From the NCBI RefSeq assembly GCF_018613065.1, contig NZ_JAGGQW010000034.1, forward strand, positions 124,001-188,000: a stretch of 64,000 bases of DNA, given 5' to 3'. Below the pieces are notes generated by a model. The model ran no database searches. It was given only the letters and a program-made list of their open reading frames with translations, and was not told where the DNA came from. This document shows, piece by piece, positions 20,270 through 29,808 of the stretch. Within the stretch, counting starts at the first letter, position 1; every line of letters starts with the position of its first letter. The position numbers were made by a program, and so were the translations under genes. This stretch comes from Bacillus sp. ISL-7. Lineage in GTDB: Bacteria > Bacillota > Bacilli > Bacillales_B > DSM-18226.

Positions 20270-21235
20270 TTGGAAGTAATTAAGCTTAGATTTCCATACG
20301 ATATAACAAATGTTGAATTTCCGCCCCTAGCAATGGCTATGGGCTACTTTGATGGAGTGCACCGTGGCCATCAACAGGTAATTCTTGAGGCAAAAAGGCA
20401 TGCTGAAGAAAAAGATATTTGCAGTGCGGTCATGACATTTGACCCCCATCCTTCGGTAGTGTTAGGGAAAATGGAACAGCAGATACAGTATATTACTCCA
20501 TTATCTGAAAAAATAAAAATTATCGAAGAACTTGGTATTGATTATTTATTTATCATTAACTTTACTACTGAATTTGCCAATTTGCTTCCTCAGGAATTCA
20601 TTGATCAATATGTTATTCGACTAAACGTAATGCACGTAGTTGCTGGTTTTGATTTTACCTATGGGCGTATGGGAAAGGGGACGATGGAAACATTGCCCTT
20701 CCATTCAAGAAATCAATTTTCTTATTCGGTCGTTCCAAAGTTTACTCAAGGTGATCAAAAGGTTAGTTCAACTAGAATTAGAAACTTGCTTAAAGAAGGA
20801 AAAACAGACGCGCTTTTATCACTTCTTGGACGATCTTATACAACATCGGGCAAAGTCATTCATGGTGATAAACGAGGCAGGACGATTGGCTTTCCAACGG
20901 CGAATGTTGACTTAAATGACGATTACATGATCCCGCCGACCGGCGTATATGCAGTAAGAATGAAAGTTGAAACCCAATGGTACAATGGAGTCTGTAATAT
21001 TGGTTATAAACCAACATTTAATAAGGAAGCCTTACATCTTTCTGTTGAAGTTCATTTATTTGACTTTAATAAAGATATCTATGGTCAAGAAGTGGTCATC
21101 GAGTGGCATCTTCCCTTACGTAAGGAACAAAAATTTTCAGGGATTGAAGAGCTCGTTGCACAAATTGAAAGAGATAAGCAAAATTCACTAGAGTATTTTA
21201 AAAAACAAGACAATCTTCCACATTCTCACTTATAA
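20270..21235 (+). CDS. ribF: Bifunctional riboflavin kinase / FMN adenylyltransferase
   Basis: The enzyme makes FMN and then FAD. The N-terminal adenylyltransferase domain shows the nucleotidyl-transferase GYFDGVHRGHQQVI motif near residue 25 and STRIRNLLKEGK. The C-terminal riboflavin kinase domain begins TTSGKVIHGDKRGRTIGFPTAN, with PPTGVYAVRM and the catalytic-region YKPTFN. It is 321 residues from a TTG start with AAAGGTGAG upstream. It is last in the long nusA-truB run; rpsO after it has its own promoter. Confidence 0.97.
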   Translation: MEVIKLRFPYDITNVEFPPLAMAMGYFDGVHRGHQQVILEAKRHAEEKDICSAVMTFDPHPSVVLGKMEQQIQYITPLSEKIKIIEELGIDYLFIINFTTEFANLLPQEFIDQYVIRLNVMHVVAGFDFTYGRMGKGTMETLPFHSRNQFSYSVVPKFTQGDQKVSSTRIRNLLKEGKTDALLSLLGRSYTTSGKVIHGDKRGRTIGFPTANVDLNDDYMIPPTGVYAVRMKVETQWYNGVCNIGYKPTFNKEALHLSVEVHLFDFNKDIYGQEVVIEWHLPLRKEQKFSGIEELVAQIERDKQNSLEYFKKQDNLPHSHL

Positions 21236-21270
21236 AAGGCGTTTTTCCTACAATAAACTTCGTTATAGCC

Positions 21271-21299
21271 TTGCTTTTTGATGTGAAAAGTTGTATTCT
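21271..21299 (+). promoter_or_regulatory. Sigma-A promoter and leader of rpsO
   Basis: TTGCTT (21271-21276) and TATTCT (21294-21299) are 17 bp apart. The leader of about 90 nt before rpsO may bind S15, a common autoregulation in bacteria, but I cannot assign a fold. Confidence 0.55.
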
Positions 21300-21388
21300 T
21301 ATTAACGTATTAAAAATAACCTCTACTTGGCAAGACGAATCACCAACGCTTGCTCGGTACCAGGGGATTTGTAAAATTTAGGAGGTGA

Positions 21389-21664
<276 letters not shown>

Positions 21665-21671
21665 TTTACAG

Positions 21672-21699
21672 AAGCGGGATTATTCCCGCTTTTTTATTA
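21672..21699 (+). terminator. Intrinsic terminator after rpsO
   Basis: AAGCGGGA and TCCCGCTT pair around a TTAT loop, with a T-rich tail. The 210 bases up to pnp contain a weak possible promoter (TTAAGT 21746-21751, 17 bp, TACTAT 21769-21774). Confidence 0.85.
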
Positions 21700-21907
21700 G
21701 CTTTAAAAAGAGGAAAAGAAAATAAAGAATTTTTTATACATATTTTTAAGTCATGACTTTTTTGTGCATACTATTAAGGTGATTTCGCATTTAAACTATA
21801 GCTTTCTAAGCTTTTTAATAATAGTTAGATTTAGAATGATGAGTACAGCGGAAGTGGAAATTTTCGCATCATCCTCCTAAGTGATTTAGATAGAGAGGGG
21901 TAAAAAT

Positions 21908-24022
21908 ATGGAACAATTGAAACATGAATATTCCATGGTTTGGGCAGGCCGTAAATTAACTGTCGAAATTGGACAATTAGCAAAGCAAGCAAACGGTGCA
22001 GTCTTGGTACGCTATGGAGATACAGCAGTATTGAGTACGGCAACAGCCTCAAAGGAACCAAAAAACTTAGACTTTTTTCCATTAACAGTTAACTATGAGG
22101 AACGTCTATATGCTGTCGGAAAAATCCCAGGCGGCTTTATTAAACGTGAGGGGCGCCCGAGTGAAAAGGCAATTTTGGCAAGCAGACTAATTGACAGACC
22201 GATTCGTCCGCTATTTGCTGATGGCTTTCGTAATGATGTACAAGTTATTAGTATTGTCATGAGTGTGGATCAGGATTGTTCTACCGAAATGGCTGCAATG
22301 TTCGGATCTTCGTTAGCACTTAGTACATCAGATATTCCTTTTGAAGGACCGATTGCTGGTGTTATCGTAGGACGGGTTAACAATGAATTTGTTATTAACC
22401 CAACTGTAGAACAAGCTGAAAAAAGTGATATCCATTTAACTGTTGCAGGTACTAAAGATGCAATCAACATGGTAGAAGCAGGTGCGTTAGAGGTTCCTGA
22501 AGAAACTATGCTAGAAGCAATTATGTATGGCCATGATGAGATTAAACGGTTAATTGAGTTCCAAGAGAAAATTGTCGCTGAAATTGGCAAACCAAAAAGA
22601 GAAATCAATCTTTACGAAATAGATAAGGAACTTGAGGCAGAAGTAAGGGAAATATGCGAAGCTGATATGGTAAAAGCCATTCAGGTCCAAGAAAAGCATG
22701 CCCGTGAAGATGCCATTAAAGAAGTAAAAAACCAAGTGATTGCCAAATTTGTGGAACAAGAAGCTACAGATGAAGATATGAAGCAAGTAAAGCAAATATT
22801 GGACAAGATTGTAAAAGGTGAAGTTCGCCGATTAATAACAGTGGAGAAGATTCGTCCTGATGGCCGAAAAATTGATGAAATCCGTCCGCTTTCTTCACAA
22901 ATAAGTATTTTACCACGTACCCACGGTTCGGGACTTTTCACACGTGGACAAACTCAAGCCCTAAGCATTTGTACTCTCGGTGCAATGGGTGATGTTCAAA
23001 TTCTTGATGGTCTTGGAATTGAGGAAGAAAAGCGCTTTATGCATCATTATAACTTCCCTCAATTCAGTGTTGGTGAAACTGGCCCAATCCGAGGACCTGG
23101 TCGTCGTGAAATTGGTCACGGTGCCCTTGGTGAACGTGCCCTTGAACCAATTATTCCATCTGAAAAGGATTTCCCATATACCATTCGACTTGTATCTGAG
23201 GTACTTGAATCTAATGGTTCCACTTCGCAGGCAAGTATTTGTGCTAGTACATTAGCGATGATGGATGCAGGTGTTCCGATTAAGGCTCCTGTAGCAGGAA
23301 TTGCAATGGGACTTGTAAAATCTGGAGAACATTATACTGTTTTGTCTGATATTCAAGGAATGGAAGACCATCTTGGGGATATGGATTTTAAAGTAGCAGG
23401 TACTGCTAAAGGGGTTACTGCACTTCAAATGGATATAAAGATTGAAGGTCTTTCTCGTGAAATATTGGAAGAAGCCCTCCAGCAGGCAAAAGTTGGCCGA
23501 ATGCACATCTTAGATTCAATGCTTGCTACCATTACGGAACCAAGAACAGAACTTTCACAGTTTGCACCTAAGATTTTAACCATGTCAATTAACCCAGATA
23601 AGATCAGGGACGTTATCGGACCGAGCGGTAAACAAATCAATAAGATTATTGAGGAAACTGGCGTTAAGATTGATATCGAGCAGGATGGTACCGTATTTAT
23701 TGCCTCTACAAATCAAGAAATGAACCAAAAGGCAAAGAAAATCATCGAAGATATTGTTCGTGAAGTTCAAGTAGGCGAAATGTATCTTGGTAAGGTAAAA
23801 CGAATTGAAAAATTTGGAGCCTTCCTGGAAATCTTTGCTGGTAAAGATGGTCTCGTTCATATATCTGAACTTGCCGAAGAACGAGTAGGTAAAGTAGAGG
23901 ATGTTGTTAAGATCGGGGACGAACTTCTAGTGAAAGTAACCGAAATTGATAAACAGGGCCGTGTAAACCTTTCACGTAAAGCTATTTTAAAGGAACAGCG
24001 TGAAAAGGCTGAAAATCAATAA
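21908..24022 (+). CDS. pnp: Polynucleotide phosphorylase
   Basis: PNPase is the phosphorolytic 3'-5' exoribonuclease of mRNA decay. It has two RNase PH domains (N-terminal with [20 protein letters not shown]; second with [16 protein letters not shown] and [10 protein letters not shown]), joined by an all-helical linker. These are followed by a KH domain ([20 protein letters not shown]) and an S1 domain ([20 protein letters not shown]). It is 704 residues, the normal length. GAGAGGGG before the ATG is the ribosome site. Confidence 0.98.
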   Translation: MEQLKHEYSMVWAGRKLTVEIGQLAKQANGAVLVRYGDTAVLSTATASKEPKNLDFFPLTVNYEERLYAVGKIPGGFIKREGRPSEKAILASRLIDRPIRPLFADGFRNDVQVISIVMSVDQDCSTEMAAMFGSSLALSTSDIPFEGPIAGVIVGRVNNEFVINPTVEQAEKSDIHLTVAGTKDAINMVEAGALEVPEETMLEAIMYGHDEIKRLIEFQEKIVAEIGKPKREINLYEIDKELEAEVREICEADMVKAIQVQEKHAREDAIKEVKNQVIAKFVEQEATDEDMKQVKQILDKIVKGEVRRLITVEKIRPDGRKIDEIRPLSSQISILPRTHGSGLFTRGQTQALSICTLGAMGDVQILDGLGIEEEKRFMHHYNFPQFSVGETGPIRGPGRREIGHGALGERALEPIIPSEKDFPYTIRLVSEVLESNGSTSQASICASTLAMMDAGVPIKAPVAGIAMGLVKSGEHYTVLSDIQGMEDHLGDMDFKVAGTAKGVTALQMDIKIEGLSREILEEALQQAKVGRMHILDSMLATITEPRTELSQFAPKILTMSINPDKIRDVIGPSGKQINKIIEETGVKIDIEQDGTVFIASTNQEMNQKAKKIIEDIVREVQVGEMYLGKVKRIEKFGAFLEIFAGKDGLVHISELAEERVGKVEDVVKIGDELLVKVTEIDKQGRVNLSRKAILKEQREKAENQ

Positions 24023-24059
24023 CAAAAGACTCGGGACATTTAATCTGAGATGGTAAGGA

Positions 24060-24088
24060 AGTCAGGGGACAAACCCTGGCTTTTTTCC
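24060..24088 (+). terminator. Intrinsic terminator after pnp
   Basis: AGTCAGGG and CCCTGGCT form an 8-bp stem (one T-G) with a 6-nt loop and six T. Confidence 0.8.
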
Positions 24089-24202
24089 GTGTATGATTTT
24101 TAATAATTCTCTCTATATTCTTTAGAATCAGCGGCGAACAGTATCCTAAAGTTCTACCTTGTCCCTCTTATACATAATCTGTATGGAAAGGGGGAAAGTT
24201 AA

Positions 24203-25129
24203 TTGAAAAAGGTATTTATCCTCATTGGTATTTGTTTAGCAGTTTGGATCGCCGTGGGTAATCCTTTTATAAAAAAGGAATCAGCAGTGCCAACAGCAAA
24301 AGAGTCAGACCCTCTTTATCAAAGTATTGTTAAAAATGCCCCTACATATGAAATACCGCCTATAGATGCGACTATTGATAGGGTCTGGAAGGCAATTCCG
24401 GGCTATAATGGGCGAGAGGTTAACATTGCAGCTTCCTATAAGCATATGAAAAACAAAGGTGTTTTTAATGAAAAGAACCTTGTCTTTACCCAGAAAAAGC
24501 CAAAGGTTCACCTCGAAGATTTGCCGCCAGCTCCAATTTATAAAGGTAACCCTAATAAACCAATGGTAACGTTTATTATTAATGTAGCGTGGGGGAATGA
24601 ATATTTATCGGAGATGCTTGCTACTCTTAAAAGACATAATATAAAGGTTAGTTTTTTTTTAGAAGGAAATTGGGTCAAAAAAAACCCCGATCTTGCTAAA
24701 ATGATTGTCAGTTCTGGTCATGAAGTGGGGAATCATTCCTATTCTCATCCTGATATGAAACAATTGACGGCTGGAAAAGCAAGGGAACAAATGGTGAAAA
24801 CGAATGAAATTATAGAAGCGGCTACAGGGGAGAAATGTGTTTGGTTTGCTCCGCCTAGTGGCAGTTTTCGGGATGAGACAATAAAAGTTGCCAACGAATT
24901 AAAAATGATGACGGTTATGTGGACCGTTGATACGGTTGACTGGAGAAAACCATCACCAGATGTACTTATAAATCGTGTAATGACAAAAATTAATAATGGC
25001 TCAATGGTCCTTATGCATCCAACAGAAGCCACTGCGAAATCGCTCGATCGCTTAATCACGCAGATCAATCAAAAAAACCTTGAAATTGGAACAGTTTCTG
25101 AGTTAATGAGCGAAGAAAGAGTTGAGTAA
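24203..25129 (+). CDS. ylxY: YlxY-type polysaccharide deacetylase-like protein, probably secreted or membrane-anchored
   Basis: A 308-residue protein with an N-terminal hydrophobic segment (VFILIGICLAVWIAVG) and a NodB-fold domain from about residue 110. The metal-binding HSYSH is present (near 179-183), as are DTVDWRKPSP and VLMHP. The first NodB motif, normally TFDDG with two catalytic Asp, reads NVAWGN, and the usual Arg-Pro-Pro motif reads APPSG, so ordinary deacetylase chemistry is doubtful. From memory the whole YlxY family shares this. TTG start behind GGGGGAAAG. Conserved between pnp and mlpA; a sporulation link is possible but not shown here. Confidence 0.85.
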   Translation: MKKVFILIGICLAVWIAVGNPFIKKESAVPTAKESDPLYQSIVKNAPTYEIPPIDATIDRVWKAIPGYNGREVNIAASYKHMKNKGVFNEKNLVFTQKKPKVHLEDLPPAPIYKGNPNKPMVTFIINVAWGNEYLSEMLATLKRHNIKVSFFLEGNWVKKNPDLAKMIVSSGHEVGNHSYSHPDMKQLTAGKAREQMVKTNEIIEAATGEKCVWFAPPSGSFRDETIKVANELKMMTVMWTVDTVDWRKPSPDVLINRVMTKINNGSMVLMHPTEATAKSLDRLITQINQKNLEIGTVSELMSEERVE

Positions 25130-25231
25130 TAATCACAGTAAGATATACTGAGAATTGGAGAAAAAACATTTTACTAAGTATAATGATAGATGGAGTAATA
25201 GCAGCTTCTGTATATAGACTGGAGGAAGTCG

Positions 25232-26470
25232 ATGATTAATAAATATACTTGCCAAAATGGAGTTAGAATTGTTTTAGAAAATATCCCTACTGTACGTTCA
25301 GTTGCAATAGGCGTATGGATTGGTACGGGTTCAAGAGATGAGAACCCACAAAACAACGGTGTTTCGCATTTTCTGGAACATATGTTCTTTAAAGGTACTA
25401 CCACAAGGTCTGCTAAGGAAATTGCCGAATCCTTTGATAGTATTGGCGGACAGGTGAATGCGTTTACTTCAAAGGAGTATACCTGCTATTATGCAAAAGT
25501 CCTTGATACACATTCCCAATTTGCACTAGATGTGTTAGCTGATATGTTCTTTAACTCCACTTTTGTGGAAGAGGAACTAAACAAAGAGAGAAATGTAGTC
25601 TTAGAAGAAATAAAAATGTACGAAGATACTCCAGACGATATTGTTCATGATTTACTTAGTAGAGCAGTGTATGGAGATCATCCACTAGGATATCCAATAC
25701 TAGGTACAGAGGAAATACTTAATACGTTTACTGGCCAAACGTTAAAGGAATATATTCATGAAAGGTATACTCCTGAAAATGTTGTTATCTCAATCGCAGG
25801 CAACGTATCTGAAACATTTATTAAAGAAGTCGAAAAGTATTTTGGATCCTATAAAGGTGCTAATAACCAAGCAATTGAAAATATACCTACTTTCCATTCG
25901 AATCGAATTTCGCGCAAGAAAGATACGGAACAGGCCCATTTATGTATTGGTTTTGAAGGATTAAAGGTTGGGCATGAAGACATCTACAGCTTAATTACAC
26001 TAAATAATATATTGGGCGGCAGTATGAGCTCGAGATTATTTCAGGAAGTCCGTGAGCAAAGGGGCTTAGCCTATTCAGTTTTCTCTTACCATTCAGCTTA
26101 TCAAGATAGTGGGATTGTGACGGTTTACGGTGGAACAGGTGCTAAACAGCTGAATGTACTATTTGAAACCATCCAAGAAACACTTAATAAATTAAAGCAA
26201 GAAGGGATTACTGAACGGGAATTAACTAATAGTAAAGAGCAGCTTAAGGGCAGCTTGATGCTAAGTCTTGAAAGTACAAATAGCAGGATGAGTCGTAATG
26301 GTAAAAATGAACTTTTATTAAAACGTCATCGTTCAATGGATGAAATTATTGATCAGATTGATGGGGTTACCAAAAAAAGTGTGGACGAAATGACAAAGGC
26401 CGTTTTTACAGACAACTATTCCGTGACATTAATTAGTCCAGACGGAGAATTTCCGAATACATTATCGTAA
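25232..26470 (+). CDS. mlpA: M16 family zinc peptidase MlpA (YmxG)
   Basis: A 412-residue pitrilysin/MPP-like peptidase of clan ME. The inverted zinc motif HFLEH is at residues 46-50, with the third-ligand Glu expected in NVVLEEIKMYED near 125. The C-terminal half holds GGSMSSRLFQEVREQRGLAYSV, typical of MPP-beta-like proteins. B. subtilis MlpA has been linked to regulation of extracellular protease production. GGAGGAAG precedes the ATG. It ends at a strong terminator and stands next to ymxH. Confidence 0.93.
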   Translation: MINKYTCQNGVRIVLENIPTVRSVAIGVWIGTGSRDENPQNNGVSHFLEHMFFKGTTTRSAKEIAESFDSIGGQVNAFTSKEYTCYYAKVLDTHSQFALDVLADMFFNSTFVEEELNKERNVVLEEIKMYEDTPDDIVHDLLSRAVYGDHPLGYPILGTEEILNTFTGQTLKEYIHERYTPENVVISIAGNVSETFIKEVEKYFGSYKGANNQAIENIPTFHSNRISRKKDTEQAHLCIGFEGLKVGHEDIYSLITLNNILGGSMSSRLFQEVREQRGLAYSVFSYHSAYQDSGIVTVYGGTGAKQLNVLFETIQETLNKLKQEGITERELTNSKEQLKGSLMLSLESTNSRMSRNGKNELLLKRHRSMDEIIDQIDGVTKKSVDEMTKAVFTDNYSVTLISPDGEFPNTLS

Positions 26471-26473
26471 ATG

Positions 26474-26512
26474 AAAAGAGGTATTCCATGCTGATGGATT
26501 ACCTCTTTTTTT
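26474..26512 (+). terminator. Intrinsic terminator after mlpA
   Basis: A long stem built from AAAGAGGTA and TACCTCTTT, with an inner TCCAT/ATGGA pair, is followed by seven T. Confidence 0.85.
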
Positions 26513-26624
26513 GTTGTCCTAGATACTATAGATCCACTTAACAGCGCTTGTGCATTTCTTAGTCTAAATAGGGACTTCCACTTATAAACTATTAATAAGG
26601 GGCAAATGAAGGGGGGATCTTGTA

Positions 26625-26867
26625 TTGAGGTTAAGTGAATTAAGCGGAAAGGAAATTGTTGACGTAAAAAAGGCAGAACGGTTAGGTGTACTTGGACAAA
26701 CCGATTTAGAGATTAATGAAGGCACCGGACAAATTCAAGCACTGCTAATACCTTCAATAAAATGGTTTGGTTTCCGAAAACAAGGGGAAGAAATCAGGGT
26801 TCCTTGGCAACACATTAAAAAGATAGGATCTGATATGATAATAATCGATGTACCGGATGAAGATTAA
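26625..26867 (+). CDS. ymxH: YlmC/YmxH family PRC-barrel sporulation protein
   Basis: An 80-residue PRC-barrel-like protein. The sequence MRLSELSGKEIVDVKKAERLG and IKWFGFRKQGEEIRVPWQHIKKIGSDMII is typical of the YlmC/YmxH family, found in endospore formers. The molecular role is not established. It uses a TTG at 26625 after AGGGGGG. It lies between mlpA and the dipicolinate genes, and its terminator isolates it from them. Confidence 0.88.
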   Translation: MRLSELSGKEIVDVKKAERLGVLGQTDLEINEGTGQIQALLIPSIKWFGFRKQGEEIRVPWQHIKKIGSDMIIIDVPDED

Positions 26868-26883
26868 TAACACTTTAGCAAAA

Positions 26884-26921
26884 AAAGCCCAAGCGAGTGT
26901 CAACTTGCTTGGGCTTTTTTA
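26884..26921 (+). terminator. Intrinsic terminator after ymxH
   Basis: AAAGCCCAAGC and GCTTGGGCTTT form an 11-bp stem around a loop of about 12 nt, followed by T6. Confidence 0.88.
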
Positions 26922-26941
26922 TTTAGTATGTATGGAAAACT

Positions 26942-26970
26942 CACCGAATGAAGTTTACCTACATAAGATG
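26942..26970 (+). promoter_or_regulatory. Sigma-K-like promoter of dpaAB
   Basis: CACC (26942-26945), 16 bp, then CATAAGATG (26962-26970) closely matches the sigma-K pattern (mACm, 16-17 bp, CATAnnnTA). Late mother-cell transcription of dipicolinate synthase is known in B. subtilis. The predicted start near 26977 makes an in-frame ATG at 26976 unusable. Confidence 0.6.
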
Positions 26971-27035
26971 GTGAAGTGATATATAGAAAAGGAATTCTTA
27001 GTAGGATTTTTAAAAAGAAGAAGGTGAATGTTTTC

Positions 27036-27938
27036 ATGCTGACAGGGATGCAGATTGCCGTGATTGGCGGGGATGCCAGACAGCTGGAAATCATCCGTAA
27101 GTTAACTGAATTAGATGCGAGATTATCGCTTATTGGTTTTGAACAGCTTGATCATGCCTTTACAGGTGCAGTCAAGGAAAAGCTGGATGAGGTAGACTTT
27201 TCAACAGTGGATACCCTGATCTTGCCAGTACCTGGTACAAATTTAGAAGGGCAGGTAGAAACAATCTTTTCAAATGAAAAGGTTATTTTGACAGGGGATT
27301 TACTCTCCAAGACTCCAGAACATTGTACGATTTATTCAGGAATCAGCAATGCTTATTTAAATGGGATTACCAAGCAAGCTAAACGGACTCTTATTCAGTT
27401 ATTTGAAAGGGATGATGTAGCCATCTATAATTCAATCCCTACAGTAGAAGGGACGATTATGATGGCGATCCAACACACTGATTTTACAATACATGGGTCG
27501 AATATCACGGTTCTAGGGTTAGGCAGAGTTGGTATGAGTGTGGCGAGAACATTTGCAGCCCTTGGAGCCAAAGTTAAGGTAGGGGCTAGGAAAAGTGAAC
27601 ATTTGGCAAGAATCACTGAAATGGGCTTAACACCGTTTCATTTGAAGGATTTGGAAAATGAAGTAAAGAATACTGATATTTTAATTAACACAGCACCACA
27701 TTTAATCGTAACAGCGATGGTTATTTCTAAAATGCCATCACATACGCTCATTATTGACCTTGCATCAAAGCCGGGAGGAACTGATTTTAGATATGCGGAG
27801 AAAAGGGGAATAAAAGCATTGCTTGCCCCGGGATTGCCAGGGATTGTTGCGCCAAAAACAGCCGGCCAAATTCTGGCAAATGTTCTTGCTCAACTGCTCC
27901 AAGATGATTTACGAAAGCGAAAGGGGAAAGTGAAATGA
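27036..27938 (+). CDS. dpaA: Dipicolinate synthase subunit A
   Basis: DpaA, with DpaB, converts the dihydrodipicolinate-pathway intermediate made by DapA into dipicolinic acid in the mother cell; DPA-calcium then fills the spore core. The N-terminal MLTGMQIAVIGGDARQLEII and the dinucleotide-binding VLGLGRVGMSVARTFAALGA near residue 155 fit a dehydrogenase. I start at 27036, preceded by AAGGTGAA, giving 300 residues as in B. subtilis; a longer frame from 26976 overlaps the promoter. It overlaps dpaB by ATGA. Confidence 0.95.
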   Translation: MLTGMQIAVIGGDARQLEIIRKLTELDARLSLIGFEQLDHAFTGAVKEKLDEVDFSTVDTLILPVPGTNLEGQVETIFSNEKVILTGDLLSKTPEHCTIYSGISNAYLNGITKQAKRTLIQLFERDDVAIYNSIPTVEGTIMMAIQHTDFTIHGSNITVLGLGRVGMSVARTFAALGAKVKVGARKSEHLARITEMGLTPFHLKDLENEVKNTDILINTAPHLIVTAMVISKMPSHTLIIDLASKPGGTDFRYAEKRGIKALLAPGLPGIVAPKTAGQILANVLAQLLQDDLRKRKGKVK

Positions 27939-28534
27939 GTTTAAAGGGTAAAAGAATTGGCTTTGGCTTAACTGGCTCTCATTGTACGTACGATGCAGTA
28001 TTCCCTGAAATAGAAAAATTAGTTCAAGCCGGTGCTGAAGTAATGCCAGTGGTAACTTTTACAGTTAAAAATACAGACACCCGGTTTGGTAAAGGCGAGG
28101 ATTGGATCCAGCGAATTGAAGATTTAACAGGAAATAAAGTCATTGATTCGATCGTCAAAGCCGAGCCTCTGGGACCCAAAATCCCTCTTGATTGTATGGT
28201 CATTGCTCCATTAACCGGTGTATCAATGAGTAAATTTGCCAACGCAATGAACGATAGTCCAGTATTAATGGCTGCGAAAGCAACATTGAGAAATTTAAAA
28301 CCCGTTGTACTCGGAATTTCGACTAATGATGCACTTGGATTAAATGGAGTAAACTTAATGAGGCTAATGGCAACAAAGAATATTTATTTTATTCCCTATG
28401 GCCAGGATGACCCAATAAAAAAGCCAAATTCAATGGTAGCAAGAATGACGTTACTCACAGAAACAGTCGAAGCTGCGATCGAAGGGAAACAAATTCAACC
28501 AGTGTTAGTAGAAAGATATAAAGATTCTGACTAA
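27935..28534 (+). CDS. dpaB: Dipicolinate synthase subunit B
   Basis: The second subunit of dipicolinate synthase, a flavoprotein of the UbiX/PAD-like fold: KGKRIGFGLTGSHCTYDAVF at the N-terminus and CMVIAPLTGVSMSKFANAMND near 90-110. It is 199 residues, matching the family. The ATG overlaps the dpaA stop by four bases, which is typical of two subunits made in equal amount. There is no clear terminator before the asd leader. Confidence 0.95.
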   Translation: MSLKGKRIGFGLTGSHCTYDAVFPEIEKLVQAGAEVMPVVTFTVKNTDTRFGKGEDWIQRIEDLTGNKVIDSIVKAEPLGPKIPLDCMVIAPLTGVSMSKFANAMNDSPVLMAAKATLRNLKPVVLGISTNDALGLNGVNLMRLMATKNIYFIPYGQDDPIKKPNSMVARMTLLTETVEAAIEGKQIQPVLVERYKDSD

Positions 28535-28601
28535 TTATCCCCCCTCATTCATCAAAAAAGGTTATTTCTTTAAAGGAATATGGTAAAATAAATTATTCTA
28601 T

Positions 28602-28632
28602 CATCAGTGGGGAGTTTCAATACCCACTGATG
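28602..28632 (+). promoter_or_regulatory. Perfect hairpin in the asd leader
   Basis: CATCAGTGGG (28602-28611) pairs exactly with CCCACTGATG (28623-28632), without a T run after it. A TGGTAAAAT just upstream (28581-28589) could be an extended -10. Downstream, AAAGG and CCTTT near 28670-28685 lie between GCTGG and CCAGC arms. This suggests a structured leader of about 125 nt; no known riboswitch was recognised. Confidence 0.45.
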
Positions 28633-28725
28633 AGATAATAAAAAATATGAACATGCTGGCAGCTATATAAAGGCCAATTCCTTTTTGAAATATAATGACC
28701 AGCTAGTATGGAAGGGGAACCTGTA

Positions 28726-29775
28726 ATGAATCAACAAAATGGATATCACGTTGCTGTTGTTGGAGCAACAGGAGCAGTAGGACAACAAATGATTCACACT
28801 TTAATAAAAGAGAACTTCCCAATCAGAAAACTTACTTTATTATCATCCGCACGTTCAGCTGGTAAAAAAGTGGAGGTTAATGGACAGGAATATATCCTTG
28901 AAGAAGCAAAGCCTGAGAGTTTTGAAGGGGTCGAGATTGCCTTATTCAGTGCGGGCGGGAGTGTATCAAAGGAACTTGGTCCAGAAGCTGTTAAACGTGG
29001 TGCTATCGTGGTGGACAACACTAGCGCTTTTAGAATGGATGAGAATACACCATTAGTCGTTCCTGAGGTGAACGAAGCGGACCTTCACAATCAAAATGGT
29101 ATTATTGCTAATCCCAATTGTTCTACCATCCAAATGGTTGTAGCACTTGAGCCAATCCGTCAACAATTTGGTTTGAAAAAAGTTATTGTTTCAACATATC
29201 AAGCTGTTTCAGGATCTGGTGCCGCTGCTGTCGAGGAATTAATGGAACAAACTCGTTCAATCTTAAACGGTGAAGTATATGAGCCTAAGATTTTACCTGT
29301 CAAATCAGATAAAAATCACTATCAAATTGCTTTTAATGCAATTCCACAAATTGATAAGTTTCAAGACAATGGATATACATTTGAAGAAATGAAAATGATT
29401 AATGAAACAAAAAAAATCATGCACTTACCAGAATTACAGGTTTCCGCTACTTGTGTAAGACTACCAGTAGCAGTAGGTCATTCTGAATCTGTTTATTTTG
29501 AAATTGAAGCGGATGACATAAGTGCGAATGACATTAAAGCATTATTAAAAGATGCCCCCGGTGTTATTTTGCAGGATGATCCGGAAAATCAACTATATCC
29601 TATGCCTGCGAATTGCGTTGGGAAAAATGATGTATTTGTTGGACGGATTAGAAAAGACATTGATGAGCCTCGTGGTTTCCATATGTGGGTGGTTTCTGAT
29701 AACTTACTCAAAGGAGCAGCTTGGAATTCTGTTCAAATCGCAGAAAGTTTAGTTAAATTAGGTATTGTAAAATAA
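28726..29775 (+). CDS. asd: Aspartate-semialdehyde dehydrogenase
   Basis: Asd reduces aspartyl phosphate to aspartate semialdehyde with NADPH, feeding lysine, DAP, DPA, threonine and methionine synthesis. The NADP-binding [15 protein letters not shown] is at the N-terminus. The active-site Cys is in [13 protein letters not shown], and [15 protein letters not shown] follows. I start at ATG 28726 (MNQQNGYHV), 7-8 bases after AAGGGGA, giving 349 residues; an ATG at 28708 has no ribosome site. First gene of asd-dapG-dapA. Confidence 0.97.
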   Translation: MNQQNGYHVAVVGATGAVGQQMIHTLIKENFPIRKLTLLSSARSAGKKVEVNGQEYILEEAKPESFEGVEIALFSAGGSVSKELGPEAVKRGAIVVDNTSAFRMDENTPLVVPEVNEADLHNQNGIIANPNCSTIQMVVALEPIRQQFGLKKVIVSTYQAVSGSGAAAVEELMEQTRSILNGEVYEPKILPVKSDKNHYQIAFNAIPQIDKFQDNGYTFEEMKMINETKKIMHLPELQVSATCVRLPVAVGHSESVYFEIEADDISANDIKALLKDAPGVILQDDPENQLYPMPANCVGKNDVFVGRIRKDIDEPRGFHMWVVSDNLLKGAAWNSVQIAESLVKLGIVK

Positions 29776-29808
29776 AGTTACATCAAAAAGGCAGGTTTTG
29801 GTGTCACC

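Noticed and set aside
28600..28725. Lysine riboswitch before asd
   Set aside because: The leader is too short, has only two or three simple stems, and lacks the multi-helix junction expected of that class.
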